Of a DNA stretch of 64,000 nt, positions 23,100 through 36,680 are shown piece by piece. The notes beneath the pieces were generated by a model, which saw only the letters and a program-made list of their open reading frames with translations, did not search any database and was not told where the DNA came from. Positions within the stretch are counted from its first letter, which is position 1. Each line of letters starts with the position of its first letter. The stretch is taken from positions 15,819,001 to 15,883,000 of the forward strand of contig NC_046683.1 of NCBI RefSeq assembly GCF_009870125.1. The letters run 5' to 3'. The stretch comes from Drosophila pseudoobscura. Taxonomy: Eukaryota; Arthropoda; Insecta; Diptera; Drosophilidae. The translations under genes and the position numbers were made by a program.

Positions 23100-26000
23100 A
23101 TCCCATCTATTGCATCAAAAGTTGTGGGTCGTCGTTCGATATTTTACTCCTATCGGCGAGAGCGAGCGAAGCGAGTGAGCCGGGGGCTGGCGAACTAGCG
23201 AGTTAACAAATGCAGGGATGCTTTGAGGTAGATTTCTCAGTGTAAGCTGTTCCAGAAAGTGTATATTATCGTAAACTTCTCCTGCCTGTTGCATGCAGAT
23301 ACGCGAAAACAATATGCCCCTTGGATTTCCAAGTACCGCATAGAAATAGCAATAGCCGTAACAAATTACGAAGCAATTCAAGCGACACTTTGGGATACCC
23401 TTACCGAAGCCAGAGTGTTCGTTCTCTGCCCAAAAAAAGGAAGTCAACAAGTGTAAAGTCAAACAATTAAAAACTCAATTAGCGCCATATTGAAAAGCTG
23501 CCAATCATTTGTCACCTCCAATCCCCGTTCTTCCCCACAAACCCTATAGATCTTATATATATATACCTATGTATGTATGTATGTGCGAATCCTCGTGCAG
23601 CTACAGTACGAGTGTCTGTGTGTGTCTGTGTATCCCGTTGGCTGTTGGCTGTTTGTTTGCATTGTGCGCCGCAAATTGGTCAAAAGTACAAAAATATCAA
23701 AGATTCGACACAAAACACAGCGAAAAATACAAGAGCAGAAAAACAACCGAAAAACAGTAGGCAAAAAGGAATAGAATGGAATGGAATGGCAAAACCAAAT
23801 CAAACTAAAGGCAAAGGCAAATAGCAAACATCACATTTCGAGCGTGAAATTGACAAACAAAAAACACCCTAAAAAAAGCACACATTCAAAAAATGAATCC
23901 CAGAGACTGTGCGATACCAACAAAACAACAAAAAAAAAGAATGCATAAAGGAACTAAAATAAAATACAAGGAAATATACAACAATACAGACAGCACTACG
24001 GCTATGGACTGCACCCGAAACGAAGTGCAACAAATGCAAAATAGTTTGACCAAAGCCAACAAAAGCAGTGCGCAAAAAAAACGAAACAGAAAACCAAATC
24101 AAAGCACAAAAAGCGGAGGAAATTGAAGAAGAAATGCCGAATACCGAAAGATTCATTTTTAACCATGGCCCAACATATGACAAACGTACATATACATACA
24201 TACATACATATACTAGTAGTACAAATTTAAGGCAACAGTCGACTTCGGCTCTTGTTCACAAATTGAAAAGACCAAAGCAATGTGCAGATAGAGTGTGAGA
24301 GAGAGCGTCCTGTGGAAAAATTACACAACTACAGAATTCTGTTGGCCGAGGCTGGTTCTCATAAAAGGGAAAATGTTACAACAGTACGAAACCAATTTGC
24401 AGCCAATTAACACTACATCTATGGGCTACTAGCACTCTGAAGATTTAATAGGAAAAACGTATAATGCGCTGAATAGCAATCATAATCCCTAAATGCCATC
24501 AATATTCACAATGAAAGCATTCAAAACATAACCATATCTACTATTTAAGCCATTTAAACCATTTAAATGCTAATTAGAAACAATAGAAGATGAAAAACAA
24601 AAATAAATTGAACAAGTTTTAATCTACGAGTACAAAAAATAAATTAATTTGCACATTTTCCTTGGAATATTGTTTTTGTATTGTCAAAAGAAAACCCATA
24701 AGCAGGCCATGAATTTCTCAGTAATTGGTCCTTTGAGTCACTTCACTCTCCATGTACAACCATTCCAATTAGGCAAGGAATAGAGCCTTATTTGTTAAGA
24801 TCAACAATCCATCAAACTTTTCTTAAGAAACTTAATATGCTCTTACAAACATATGAATTGTACATAAATATTTTAATATGTTGCAACCGACAAAATCTAG
24901 AACATAAATAAGTTAAATACAAAGAATAAACATCGAGTCGAACGCCTTTTTTGTTAATCATAATCAGAAAACCAAAATTAGGAATATCTTAATGCCTTAA
25001 AGCACCTCGGATTATACATAATAATATCACATAATTAACCACAATATTGTCATTAAACAAAAAAATATACTACAATCAATCATCACTAACAGCAATCAGA
25101 AAAAAAAACACATTTTTCGAGGATATCACATCTCCGCTATAATTGTAATAGCCATAAAGCCGTGGACAAATGGAATGAAAATATGTAATGCCCGTAAGTA
25201 CACACCAATTACTTTGCCTGTAGTTGTCTCTGCCTAGCAGTCCCTAAGGTTTTCCCGCATGTGTCGTTGAATGTCATTTGCCAAGTGACAACTTTCCATG
25301 TCTAGACATTGGCCACGCCCCATTTCGGCGCATATACATAAGTATTGTATAAAACCCAGATTGTGGCACATTTTACCAACCCAACATAATGTCTTTTATT
25401 GTATGTTCTCGCAGTTTCCCATTCAACCGTTTTTTATGTTTTTATGTTGGGGAACGGAAGGAGGCAAGGCACAAGTGCAATTATGAAAATTCATTTGATT
25501 TGTGTTTATGATTTTTACCAACGTCCGTTGAGTGTTTAACAACAGCACAAACACAAAACGAAAAAAAGAGAGAAAAAAAATGTAATTTGCAATTTCCCCG
25601 GCGACAAGACAGCGTCGAAAGCTTCGGAGTTACCCGTTAACACTTTGACCACAAAACGCAAATCATGCGACTAAAGATCACCCCAAGATCCCCAAGACGA
25701 TCTTCGCATCTCTTCCTGGGCAGTTTCAGCAGTGGGTTTTACCAACTCATTGCCTCGTAATTAGTGGAAATTACTTGCTCTGCACGGCTCTACCTCCCAA
25801 AAAACGAGCGGCTCCCCCTGTCAAGAGAGAGTGAGAGAGCGTAATAATAATTACCATGCCCGGGACAGGCTCGATCACACCTCTTGCCTCTGGCCCCACC
25901 AACAAAACCGATGAAGAAAACACAACAAAAAATACTATAAACGGAAGAACGAAGACGAGCACACACTTTCTGTGCCTTTGGGTGAAGATAAAAGTTCCTT

Positions 26001-27823
26001 ACTCGCTGTACTATTCAGTACTATATGATCTCCATGTTTGAAAATTCCCGGAAATAGTCAGATATTTGAGAGATTCGAACTATGGGATAACTATCAGATA
26101 TCTCAACAATTATATAAACTCTCCTTAGACATAAATGTAGTATGGTCGTACTGGCACATAGAAGCTTTCTGTAACTTCCTTGGGTTGAGTTCCTCGGAGA
26201 AGATAAACCTTGTACTTCTCTGTATTATATATTCCTTTCCTTTCTTTTTATACCTATCTCTCTCTCCCTCTTCACCTTAAGAGCAGGCGCAAAGTTTAAA
26301 AAAAAAAAGAGATAACTCAACGCTGGACATGACACGGCAATTTGTGTCGCTGGCGACGGCTTGCAAAATTAATTTGTGTCCACTGTTATTATTGTATAAA
26401 CTTTTTTCTGCTTTTTTCTGCTTTTGTTGCATTTGTTGCTGCTGTTGCTGCTGGCTGTTGCTTGTTTGTTTGTTGGCTGTTTGCTTGTCCGGTTGTCTGT
26501 TGTCTTTTGATTGAATTAAGCGTTTTTGTGGCTCGCTTTCAATTTGTGTCGAAACAGTCGGTACGCAAAATTGCCAGCGGCAAGGTGAGCGAGGGGTGCA
26601 CAAAAAAAAATGTCCTATAAAACTAATAATAATTAAATAAATAAAATTATTAGTAACAATAAAAAGTTCTAACTCTTTTCATATTTAGCATATAAGCTTT
26701 GCTAATAGATTATAATCTAAGGTAATTTAGCCGAAATATATTGTTTTTAATATCTGAAAATGGTCCGCCTTCAGCCCTGGCCTTAAAGGGGTCTTCCAGT
26801 TATCGCTATGCGTGGGCGTTTAACTGTCTGGTTTTGTCTCTCTCTCTCTCTCTCTTATACTCTATCTCTTTTCGTCTCGTTTCCATCTGTCCATCCATCT
26901 CGGTGTGGATTTTCGGTGGTAATCGACGTCGTCGCTCGCCTCTGTGCACTTGACATTGACGACTCGACTCCGGCTCCAGCTCCAGCTCCAGCTCCGGCTC
27001 CAGCTCCAAACACTCTGCCTTCGACGGCTGCGGCTGCGGTGGCTGCTGCGTCTTGCCTCAACACTTCATGCTTCATTTGATGCCGCCCCGCGCAACGCTG
27101 CTGTTCAATCAGTTGGAAAAGTAAACAATGGAGCACCGGACCACCTGGTCCACTAGCCATATCCAGTGTTTTCGGAGGGAAAGGGCTAGCTAGCCCCCAC
27201 AGCTCTGCAGCCCTGCAGCTCCGCAGCTCCGGAGTTGGGTTTCATCTCTCTTCATCTCCCCGTTAGTGAAACTTTTCTGTTTGACAAAAGTTTGCCCTCG
27301 CACAGACGAAAATTTCCAGTTGAAGTAAGCTAAAAATGCTTCGGGAGTCGCAGGGCAGATTAATTAAATAACTAAAGTCCAGCTAATCATCTACAATTTA
27401 ATGGCTAGCAAAGGGAGCCGGGGGAAGCCGGGGATACTTATCAATTTCAAACTCAAACTGGAAAGGGAAGCCTCTCCTCTATCATCTTTTTGGTTCAGCA
27501 AATAGAAGGGTCTGTGTGAAGTTTGGTCAAAGAATATGAATGCTAAAAGTCATGGTTATATGTAGATAGATAGCTTCGCCAAAGTACAGCACAGATACTG
27601 GTTAATTTGTATACTCAATTCAGCGTATACATATATGCTAGAGTATATATAGAATTTTGATTCCCCATGAATTTCATTGATGAAAGAAGTCCTTGGATTC
27701 GCTTCATGCCATTCATGCCATTACCAAATTCAAATCCAATCGCTTTTCCACCTTTTTCAACCCCATTTCCAGACCCTCTTCTTTACATTCTTTTCTTTTG
27801 CGTGCGACGTTGCCATTTTGCAG
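23100..27823. other. Intergenic/intronic, no gene seen
   Basis: A purine-rich stretch (23680-24130) and a very AT-rich stretch (24360-25200) contain no frame of interest. CTG/TTTG and CT tracts occur near 26.4-27.0 kb. ACTAATAAT/ATTATTAGT (26622-26630, 26646-26654) forms a 9-bp inverted repeat. Confidence 0.6.
26837..26856 (+). repeat. (CT)n microsatellite
   Basis: Pure CT run. GGCTCCAGCTCC-type hexamers follow at 26968-27008. Confidence 0.7.
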
Positions 27824-28025
27824 AGGAGCCAAGTGGATAAATGACTAGATAGCTGTATGCATGGATCCCGGACGCGCCCCAATCAATTAGCCAAATTGTG
27901 CATAAATTTGTGGACGCTTATCAATGTCAATATTATCATTAGAACAAATATTTATGGATATATATGTACGATGAACTGCTGCGAGATGTCTGGGCGTGAC
28001 GGCGATTCCCCACTCCCCAGCGATG
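27824..28025 (+). other. Candidate internal exon carrying a translation start
   Basis: A strong acceptor (pyrimidine-rich tract ending TTGCCATTTTGCAG at 27823) and a good donor (GATG|GTAAGA, GT at 28026-28027) bound a 202-bp segment. It has an in-frame ATG at 27857 and further ATGs at 27971 and 27986, all open to the donor. The last 18 codons read MNCCEMSGRDGDSPLPSD, with a Drosophila-like composition and an A at -3 before ATG 27971. Stop codons in the first 30 bp would make this a 5'-UTR/start exon. No partner exon could be identified in the window, so if real it belongs to a gene with large introns. The protein is not recognised. Confidence 0.35.
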
Positions 28026-28573
28026 GTAAGAAAAAATTAACACATATTTCACTTTATAGCCAGCGAATATTATTGAGATGGTGGGTGGAACATTTGGCGT
28101 CCAGGGGAACATTTTTTGGCTCCCAGCTAAGCTATAAGCTATAGGTTATGGTCGTCCCGACCCCAGCTCCTTGGTCGTTTGCGGGATAATACAATAAATT
28201 GCAATATCGATAAAATACACGAACGTCACGCGTCGCTCACAGCTCACGGTGCCACCCCTCTCTCCTGCTCATTAGATGTCCTCATTTTATGGGCTCTGAT
28301 GATGATGAGAGAGGGGGGCTGCAAGGAGCAGACGGAGCTGAAGTAGCAATGCAGCGAGGATCTGGGGGAAGTCCCGTGTCCTTGTTGTTGACTGTCTGCG
28401 CAAATGGCGCAGCAAATTGAATTTCATTTATTGATTATCTTGGCGTTTTATTTTTGTATTTTTTTTTTCCTTTTTTCCTGCCTCTTGGATGTCTTGTGCC
28501 TGGCTGCGTCTTTTGGAATCGGCCCAAGGACCTCGTGCACTAACAAATTAAGCAACCCTCTAGGGCCGAAACT

Positions 28574-28854
28574 TTTAATACCCTTGCCGGTCCATCGTTT
28601 CCTTGGCAACAATATATAGTGTACCTATTAACCAAGCCCTAGTATACCTATGTTTATGTAATATAGACATACGACTTACGTAAAAATTTACAAAGATACA
28701 GAGAAATATGGTATTTTAAACTATGGATTGTTTAACTTTGTTATTGCTATTGAGATTCACGCAATTGCGACATGCTCACACGCACATTTCCGTTACATGT
28801 TATCATGTATTTGAAAACATGTGGCAAAAAGCATCATACCCTCTGCAAGGGTAT
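28574..28854 (+). mobile_element. Helentron-like short element bounded by ATACCCT motifs
   Basis: It begins AATACCCTTGCCGG and ends with the hairpin ATACCCT-CTGCA-AGGGTAT (28836-28854). The interior is AT-rich and non-coding. The terminal hairpin is the same type as at 14990. The 5' boundary is a guess. Confidence 0.35.
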
Positions 28855-30497
28855 AAATAAGGAATAAACAAACACAAAAACATATAGAATGTAACTTGGT
28901 TTCACTGATTTCGTTAGCATTACAGGACGGATATTTGGTAATGGAGGGGCGGCGAAGAAAATTGTTCAATTTATGGCCTAACAGAAGGTAAATTCAATTT
29001 TCCTTACACTGGCCTACGGAAGTTTTGATCAGAAAATTGAAATTTATTTTATTTGCCTGCAAGGATTTCTCTGTGAATTTCCAAGAAATTAAAGCATAAT
29101 TACCACAAATACACTAATAAAGTACCTATATAGATACTTTTTTGCAATAATTTCTATGTATCTCAAAAGCAATTAAAAAAACCACAAGTACTAAATAAAA
29201 TGCTACTTCATACTTATGCATATTCAAGTACTTTCAGTATATATGTATATCGAAAAGTTTTCCCATATCTAAAATAAGTCCTGTCTTATTTCGCTTAATC
29301 CCAAGTAAAAGAATTAAGTATTTCTTATGATACTACACGTTTGAAAGCCCTCAAAAGGCCTCAAACTTAAGGCCAGATAACACTCGTGATTGCCCAAACC
29401 GAACTCTTACAAATCCCCTGAAGGTAGGACTGCATTAACTTCCCCGAGTCCCCGAGAGTGTCCACCCCAAACCGAATAAATCGACCTGGCCCATTACAAA
29501 ACCAAGGCACGTCGCCTTTGTTGTCAATCATAATGACAACTTAACGTGGACACACGCACTCATACACGAATGTCTCCAACTACAATGCACATACATATAT
29601 GTATGTATGTATGGGTCTGAGGCCCCATTGGGTCATATATCAAAAAATGGCTGAAGGAAAGCGAGGCAGAATGAAAAAGCGAAAGAAACGAGAGATTATC
29701 ATAATATAGGAATGATAAAGATAAATTATGGTGCAATAGGCAAATGGGTAACGAAGACGCGGTTGGACGCAGGGCAAGCCAAGTAGCTGGTCGGTCATGC
29801 ATAAATTAAGCAGCGGGCTGATGAGGGGCAGGTCATGGTGCATAAGGAATGAGAAGTGCAGGTGTATCTGACGGGTACGTATACCTTGCGCTCAAATAGA
29901 GCTCTTGAATACCCCTTGAAATGGCGCACCGCTTGAGGTCTACAATATTCGTTTATTTCTTTATCAATTTTCTACATATTCATCTCTATATCCATATTTT
30001 TGTCAACATATTATTTAATAAGTTGGTTATTTTGGTTGGTAAATGCATTTCGGATGAATTTTAATTGATTGTATCACTGCATCAATTTGAAATCCATTTT
30101 CCATTTCATCTGAAGTTTTCAATATTTTTTTACAGCCATAAAACAGTTTTCTTGATTCCAAATGTTCAGTTGAATACTGTTCGAAGCTTCAAAGATGATA
30201 AGAACATTTTCGTATACACAACTTTTGACCCATTGACCCATTTTTTCATGGGTGTCTTTCAGGTGGGCGTGGGCCTGGGCGTTAGATAGCCAGTTTTAAT
30301 TATTTGCAAACTAAAAATTTGTGTAGAAACCTTAAATATGACTTTCATTAGTGCCTTCCAGCTGATATATCAGAGGTAATTCAGAATTTCAAAGCTTTCG
30401 AAGACCTAAAAAACCGTATACGTAGTGCAACGCTGCCAAAGACCCTGCGCAGACCCCATTCGCAATGGATTCTTTATGCATACGATATCCATACTCG

Positions 30498-30531
30498 TAC
30501 ATATGTACATACATAAATATGTACATATGTA
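30498..30531. repeat. 13-bp inverted repeat
   Basis: TACATATGTACAT (30498-30510) and ATGTACATATGTA (30519-30531) pair perfectly with an 8-nt loop. Each arm is itself nearly palindromic. Confidence 0.7.
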
Positions 30532-31764
30532 TTATACATTTATTTATTTCGTTTCGTTTCGCCTTGGCTTTGGCTTTGGCTTACAGCTTCATTTAAATGC
30601 AGAAGCGGGACCCACCCGAAACTTTCGGAAACAAAACGGACAGCAAAAAAGAATTCTCGAATATGGAACTTCAGTTTGATCCGAAAAGCATTTGACAGTC
30701 AAAAAAATTATTTTCCATTTCAAATCTCTTTGCATTTGGATGCTAATGTGGGAGGGGGCCTTTATGGGTCTTTGGGGGCGGGGAGTGTGACGTACGCCAG
30801 TTGCATAATTGATAAGGCATGGCTGTCGGTTGATGGTGAGGTGATTGAGCTGGTTGAGGTGGTTGAGGTGGTGGTGGTGGTGTTGGAAATGATGGAGGAG
30901 AATGCAAATCGCATCGAATGCAGATAACCTTGTTAAGATGCCAATTACGAAAATTAACTTTGCCCCAAGACCGCCCCCCATCTCCTCATTTTCCATCAGC
31001 TAAAGCGCACACAGCTACCGGCCACCTTTCCACAACATTTATCATTTTTCAGCTCCTACATGAGACCCACACGTTGCTCATTTTCCAGACCCATTCCACT
31101 CTCTTCCTCTTTACCCATCTGACCCACTCCTTCTCAACCTCATTGCTTCAATTGGAAAACGTGTGTGTGGTGCATAGATCCCCTTCCTCCCTTCCTCCCG
31201 TCCTCTCCTCATCACTTCCGCTCTTCCTCTAGTGGTCTAAGCTCAAAGAAAAACTGTTTGGCAAGGGAAATTACAAGAGTGAGAGCTGAGGGCGAGATGG
31301 AGAGGGCGGAAAACACTGAGGATATTCAGTCGACGGAAGCAGAGACAGTTTGAAATAATTACATCGTCGCATGGACGGGAGAGAGAGAGAGAGAGGTGGC
31401 GATGGCCTGCTTCACGTATCGAACAATCGGTCCGGGGGAAAGCATTTCCAATGGCTCCAGCCCCAAACCCAGAAAAAAACCCGACACAGGCAAACGGTAG
31501 AAAATGTCGGCGACTGTCTGGAGCAGCAGCAGCAAAAATGCAGAAAAAGTACAAATAATTTCATTATAATGCTGTCTAAGAGCAGGGAGAATGCGGTTGA
31601 GGAGGGGAAGTTGAGGAGCAGGGGCAAGCGGCAAGCGGCAGCCCCAACAGGTTAAGCAGCAACTGGAATAAAGGGAAGACGAAATGCAGAACTGATTGCC
31701 AGAGAAAACAGAGTGGGACGAGCGACAGATTGCGACAACAGCAGCGCCAACTGGCGGTAACAAC

Positions 31765-31957
31765 GGCCACATCGTCATAAAGTGGGTACGAGCGCAACAT
31801 CAGAAGGTATGAGAAGTGCAACATCAACATCGGAAGGTATGAGAAGTGCAACATCAACATCGGAAGGTGTGGGGCAGTGCAACTGAAACATCAGAAGGTA
31901 TGAGACGTGCAACAGCAACATCAGAACATGAGGTACGAGGCAGTGCGACTGAAACAT
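31765..31957 (+). repeat. 30-bp minisatellite, about 6 units
   Basis: Units start at 31801, 31831, 31861, 31892 and 31922, with a degenerate one before. The core is C(A/G)GAAGGTATGAGAAGTGCA followed by ACATCAACAT. The first two full units differ at one base. The period of 30 is a multiple of 3, so every frame repeats a 10-residue unit, which explains the apparent minus-strand frames here. Confidence 0.75.
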
Positions 31958-32554
31958 CATAACGCGTCAGAAGTGAAACTAAAACAGCAACCACAATAAT
32001 TACTACTGATAGAACGAGTAGCAATATCAATATCCGAGACAACTGCAACATCGGAGACTGTGGCAGCGACAGCCATATCGATAGAAACCACAAGCAGAAG
32101 AAGAAAGACTTAGATACCCTTGAAGATGCCTTGATCTTCTTCCTCTTGAACCTTTGAATATACCAAACCCATGATACCCTGCGATCCTGCAAGGGCAGTG
32201 GCAGGGGCAGGCATTCTTCTGATTCTTATCAAGTATTTTGATTTACTATATATGTTGTCTATCTAAGACACAATAAGTACACATATTCTGTTCTGGTTTT
32301 AATAGCAATTTCTAATTATGCTCTCAAGATGTTGTCGAGCTGTTTCGCTCCAGCCCATTGACACATTGGTTTCACATCAGAATTGAGGCAACAGCACAGG
32401 AGGGATCACTTCCAACCACTCCAACAAGAACATTAGTGATTTTGGTTGCAACAGAAGCAACCTCAAGAACGCAAGCAACAGGAGCACCAACAACAGCAGC
32501 AAACATACAGAACAACACCAGTTGCAACACCAAGCCACAGAAGCTACAACAACT

Positions 32555-32605
32555 AAATACACCAACAACACCAACAACACCAACAACACCAACAACAGCA
32601 ACACC
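32555..32605 (+). repeat. CAACAC/CAACAA array
   Basis: Four to five tandem copies of the 9-mer CCAACAACA (32569-32604) lie within a larger CAA/CAG-rich stretch (32390-32620). It could encode Asn/Thr or Gln runs, but the frames on either side close with stops. Confidence 0.7.
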
Positions 32606-35302
32606 ATGATGAGCGCCAGCCATATCAGTGGGACCAGTTTGTGCAACTGTTTTGTGGGGACAGCGTGGGGACAAAAGCCATCTATAAATAGCAAATACTG
32701 TTGACAAGGTAAGGGGTGACGGGGACGGAGACGCGTCCAGGGTACCAGAGAGGGTGGGGAGGGAGTTACGAGATGGGTAAACAGTCTCGGTTGCAGCGAC
32801 AACGACAACGACGACGACGACAGCAAATGCGTATTAATTGCGACAGCAGTTCGTCAACATTCCACAGTAGGCAGGCAGGAGGCAAGGGTTTTGCGGCTGG
32901 GGCAAAGGAAGACCCTGGCCCAGAGGTGGGAAAGGGCGAGGGGTGGATGGGAGAAGACACTGTAGAAGAACACCAGTTGAAGACAACACCAACAACATAA
33001 TTAAAACTGCCAACATGGCGCGTGATCGGCAGACATCGATAAGCGTAACCCGAGACATGCCCGACCGGCGATCGCCGAAGAAAGCGGGGGATATGGGTAC
33101 AAAAAATGAGAAGAGGCAGACCATAAGGTGTGATAAACAGAAGCCTTGTGGTTAGATAATAGAATATCAAAGAAATAAAAAATATTGAACAAGATCAAAC
33201 ATATAAAGAATCCGTAAAAGAAGTAAGTAAGGAAACGGAAAAGAGGACCATATCCATTGGAACTGAAACGGAAAAGAAACCGTAGACCATTTTGGATTCT
33301 GAATGTAAGGAAGATGCCATCAAAGGAACTCTTTTGAAAGAAAAATACTGTAAATCACCGATATTTGGTACAGCAATCGAAAAGAGATATAATGAACAGA
33401 GGGAAAAACCATTGAACCCATTCATAGTTGGGCCCTCAAGTCCTACGTGGATGCAATAATTCGCACAGATTTTAAGCACATGCATAGGAGTTAAGAACTG
33501 AGAACCCATAAGAAAGAAAACCACAAAAAAAGGAAAGAAGGAGAGACCCGAATCAGCCAATTAAAAATAGAAGCTCCAAATTAGAGTGATTCAATTCACG
33601 CAACCAATTGGCCGTAAGAACCTCAACCTCGAAAGCAGTTTAAAGGCTTTCCTCGTGAGCTTATACCTACGAAGAAATGAATATACCAAAGCAATGCAGT
33701 TTTAATTTGAGGCATTTCATGACAAATGCGGCAATGGGCAAATGTTGCGTGAGGTATGCGGAAATCACCGCCTAAAGCCGAAAGCATCTCGATGCAGCGA
33801 GCCCCGCATAATTGCACCTGTCGCCTCCTACAAGACTCGCACAGAGCGGGACAGGAAGAGATATGGCAATAGCTGGAGAGCTGAAGAGCTGGAGAGTGCG
33901 GCAGCTGCAAAAGTTGCAACTGGCGCTACATATGATTCCATATTTGGTGGATTCAGCTTTTTGTTGCCACAAACGTAATGGCAGAAGAGAGACAGAGAGC
34001 GAACAGCGAAGTCACTGAAGAAGCCTGCGTCTGATTATGAGGCGAGTTATTTATGTGTGGAGCACTTCCAATATGCTGGAGCATCAATAATAACAAGCAG
34101 ACATCGAAATCGTTGATCGCCAATCGTTTGGACATCGCTCGTCGGTGGTCCAGCTCCAGCTCGAGCTCCAGATCCAGCCTCCGCCAAAGTATCTGCCGCA
34201 GCCTCGGCTCCAAGTACAGCATCGGCATCAACGGCAGCAGCCCGCGGCGCGCCGAAGACTGAGCACAGCCCATTCTATGGCAATTCTCCACAGCCTACTC
34301 CTCCCCAGTCGTATCCCAGCCCCAGCCACAGCCCCAGCCCCAACTCCAACCAGTTGTAACAAGCCTTGGAAGCTGTGGAGTGCGCGTGGCCGCTGTGGCG
34401 TTTTATGACTCTGTTTGGACTGGCCTCCGCCTGCCCTCCGACTGGCCTGGCTCGGTTCGAGTCGGGTTGCCAGTGTCTTGGCCTGGCTTAGAAAACAGGT
34501 GCACTTCACATCAAAGAGAGGCCCAGAGACCGGGCCCCGGCTCGGCCAAAACACTCGAAACACTTAATCAATGGCAGCCGACGCCGACGCCATTCGTTAC
34601 AGTGGTTCTACACTCGTGTAATATATGGTGTAATTCTCAAAGAAGTTTGGTAACATTATGGTATAAATTAGGTGGATATTTTTTTTATTATAAACAATTA
34701 TTAGACCAACTGGAACCTAGTATTTGGAACATCTTTTTAGTTAAGGAATATATTTATTTAATTATTTAACAGTTATAGAGAAAACTGTTTTAAAAATTTG
34801 CTAAAAATTATATTAAGTGCTCTAATTTAAGGGGTATTTCGGGGGGATGTGAAGTGATTATTATGAATTAGTCCGTGAATTAGTCTAAACAACCAGTTGA
34901 CAGAAATACATATGTATGATCTGTGTTTGCGCCTTTTTCCCTTGCTTTTGGGACACTGCAAATTCAGTTCATCGTCGTCATTATCGTCATTGCGGTCGCC
35001 TTGGCATGCACGTCTAATTACCGGGAAGTCAAATGTAGTCAACATATTGCGCTTTGATTTGCGCTGCCAGCAGCAACAGGCTGCTTTCATCCCAAGTTCC
35101 GTGCAGGGCAGGGAGCGGCGGTAAGCGGCAGGGGGACTTGCGATAGTCATACTCGTAGTTATAGTTTACTCACCAGCCCCAGAAGCTCGATGGGAAAATG
35201 TGCGTTTGGGCCTTGCCTTGTGTCTTTGCCAAAGTGGTAGCCAATGTGTGGAAACACGGGCATTTCCAGAACCTCCCAACTGCAGCAAAGCTGAAGCTCT
35301 GC

Positions 35303-35366
35303 TCTGGACCTGGGCCTGGGCCTGGTCCTAGGCCCAGACCTGGACCTGGACCTGGACCTGAACCGG
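35303..35366 (+). repeat. CTGGGC/CTGGAC hexamer array
   Basis: About ten hexamers with an internal inversion (CCTAGGCCC around 35327). This is the longest GC-rich hexamer tract in the window. Confidence 0.75.
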
Positions 35367-36552
35367 AGCTACGACTGCTGCTGCGGCTGGGGCTATAAAT
35401 CAGGCTCTTTTTAATGACGCAAGCGAAATGCGAGGTTTTGAAACGTGTTTCGCTTTCCCAGTTGGCTGCTGTTTTGCAATTTGATTCTCTATGAGCTCTA
35501 TGCACTTGCTCTGGCACCGGCACTGGGCATTGGGCAGTGGCACCCGGCCCGAGGCTGGAGACCCGAGTCTTGCGGCGCACCTAAGCAGCAATTAGGCGTA
35601 TCAATCATGGAGGCATTAAAACAATTGAAAAATTGTCTTTGAGAAATTGAATAGCAATTAGAATATATGCAAAGCCCGAATCCCAATTAGCCGATGAAAC
35701 ATTTTCGTTTTTCTTCTTTTGGCCCATTTGTTATGGATGAACAATTATTGGATAATGAGTGGTTTGGGCTTGGTCATGAAAGATTCTACATTTTTCATAT
35801 ATGCCTTTTTTGACAAGTTTTATGGATTTACAGATAGCTTTATCTTCCATTCATCATCTGCCATCTTCCACATACCTTCCATTGAGTCAAGCGAATGCTT
35901 TCTTTCGACAGAAACTTCTCTGAAGTTATTCAAAGCCTACTTGCAAACATTTGCACGTTAGTCTTTGGCTGATCATAAAGTCAAATCTTTATAAATCTTT
36001 TAAACCCATTTCAAAGCCTTGATTCATTGGAGGTGAGTGAATACTGCGATATCTTTGTTTCTTCGTCGAGTTTTATTGATCATAAAAGTGATATTCTAGC
36101 AAAGGTATCATTCTCACCAATTATCGTCCCATGCAACATTTGAAACTTGATCCAGATTTTCATTCGTCTGAGGTCATTGACTGTTGAGGCGTGATATTCC
36201 CAAACAATTTCTAGGCAAATGACTGAGGCATGATTATAATAAAGATTTTTCTACCATTTAAAAAAGAGATGTGAAAACAAAAAAAAAATTATGTGAATAC
36301 AATCAAAACTGGTATCCAAAGGGAATCCGAATTGAAAATCTTTGATTGAGAGATATGCCGAGACCGAGATTCTCGTTGAGTCTTGGCGAATTCATTTGGC
36401 CATATATGAACGATAACTAATTGATTTAAAGACATTTCAACGGTCCGAAATAAGATTACATTAAGCTTATAAGGTGTTTACTATGCCCCTTTAGCTTCAG
36501 ACTGAACACTGTTCAAATGCAAATTTTATGCAAGTTTGTGCGGGGTTTTCAT

Positions 36553-36680
36553 ACCCCGTTTTTTATTCGGAGAGTATAGGGGGATATTCAATTCACGTAG
36601 ATGTAAAAGCGAGAACGAAACATTTCCGACTCCATAACGTATATACATGTACGCAGAATCATAGAAAATGAACATGCATA
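36553..36680 (+). mobile_element. Helentron-like fragment, diverged copy
   Basis: ATACCCCGTTTTTTATTCGG and GAGAGTATAGGGGGATATTC are followed by a block matching that at 22087 (CATTTCCGACTCCATAA then CGTATATACATG). The order and spacing are the same as in the 22-kb copy, but it is heavily diverged and lacks the CTGTCTGTCCGT tract. Confidence 0.5.

Larger units (their letters stand above)
28855..36552. other. Intergenic/intronic, no gene seen apart from listed repeats
   Basis: Contains GGTTGA repeats (30835-30885), the minisatellite and CAA array, and a purine-rich block (33150-33560) that keeps frames open on both strands by composition. A 57-codon minus-strand open stretch (36074-36247) is followed by AATAAA (36073-36078, minus strand). 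It is noted as a finding but not called. Confidence 0.55.

Noticed and set aside
25771..25962. Minus-strand 63-codon membrane-like frame
   Set aside because: The hydrophobicity comes from T-rich sequence. No promoter or conservation clue is visible.
33195..33560. 121-codon minus-strand frame and a plus-strand Lys/Glu-rich frame
   Set aside because: The region is strongly purine-rich, which removes stops on both strands. The plus-strand frame has several stops and no family resemblance.
34560..34769. AT-rich frame tail reading LVTLWYKLGGYFFYYKQLL
   Set aside because: It is part of a GTG-started frame crossing a composition change, with no homology that I recognise.
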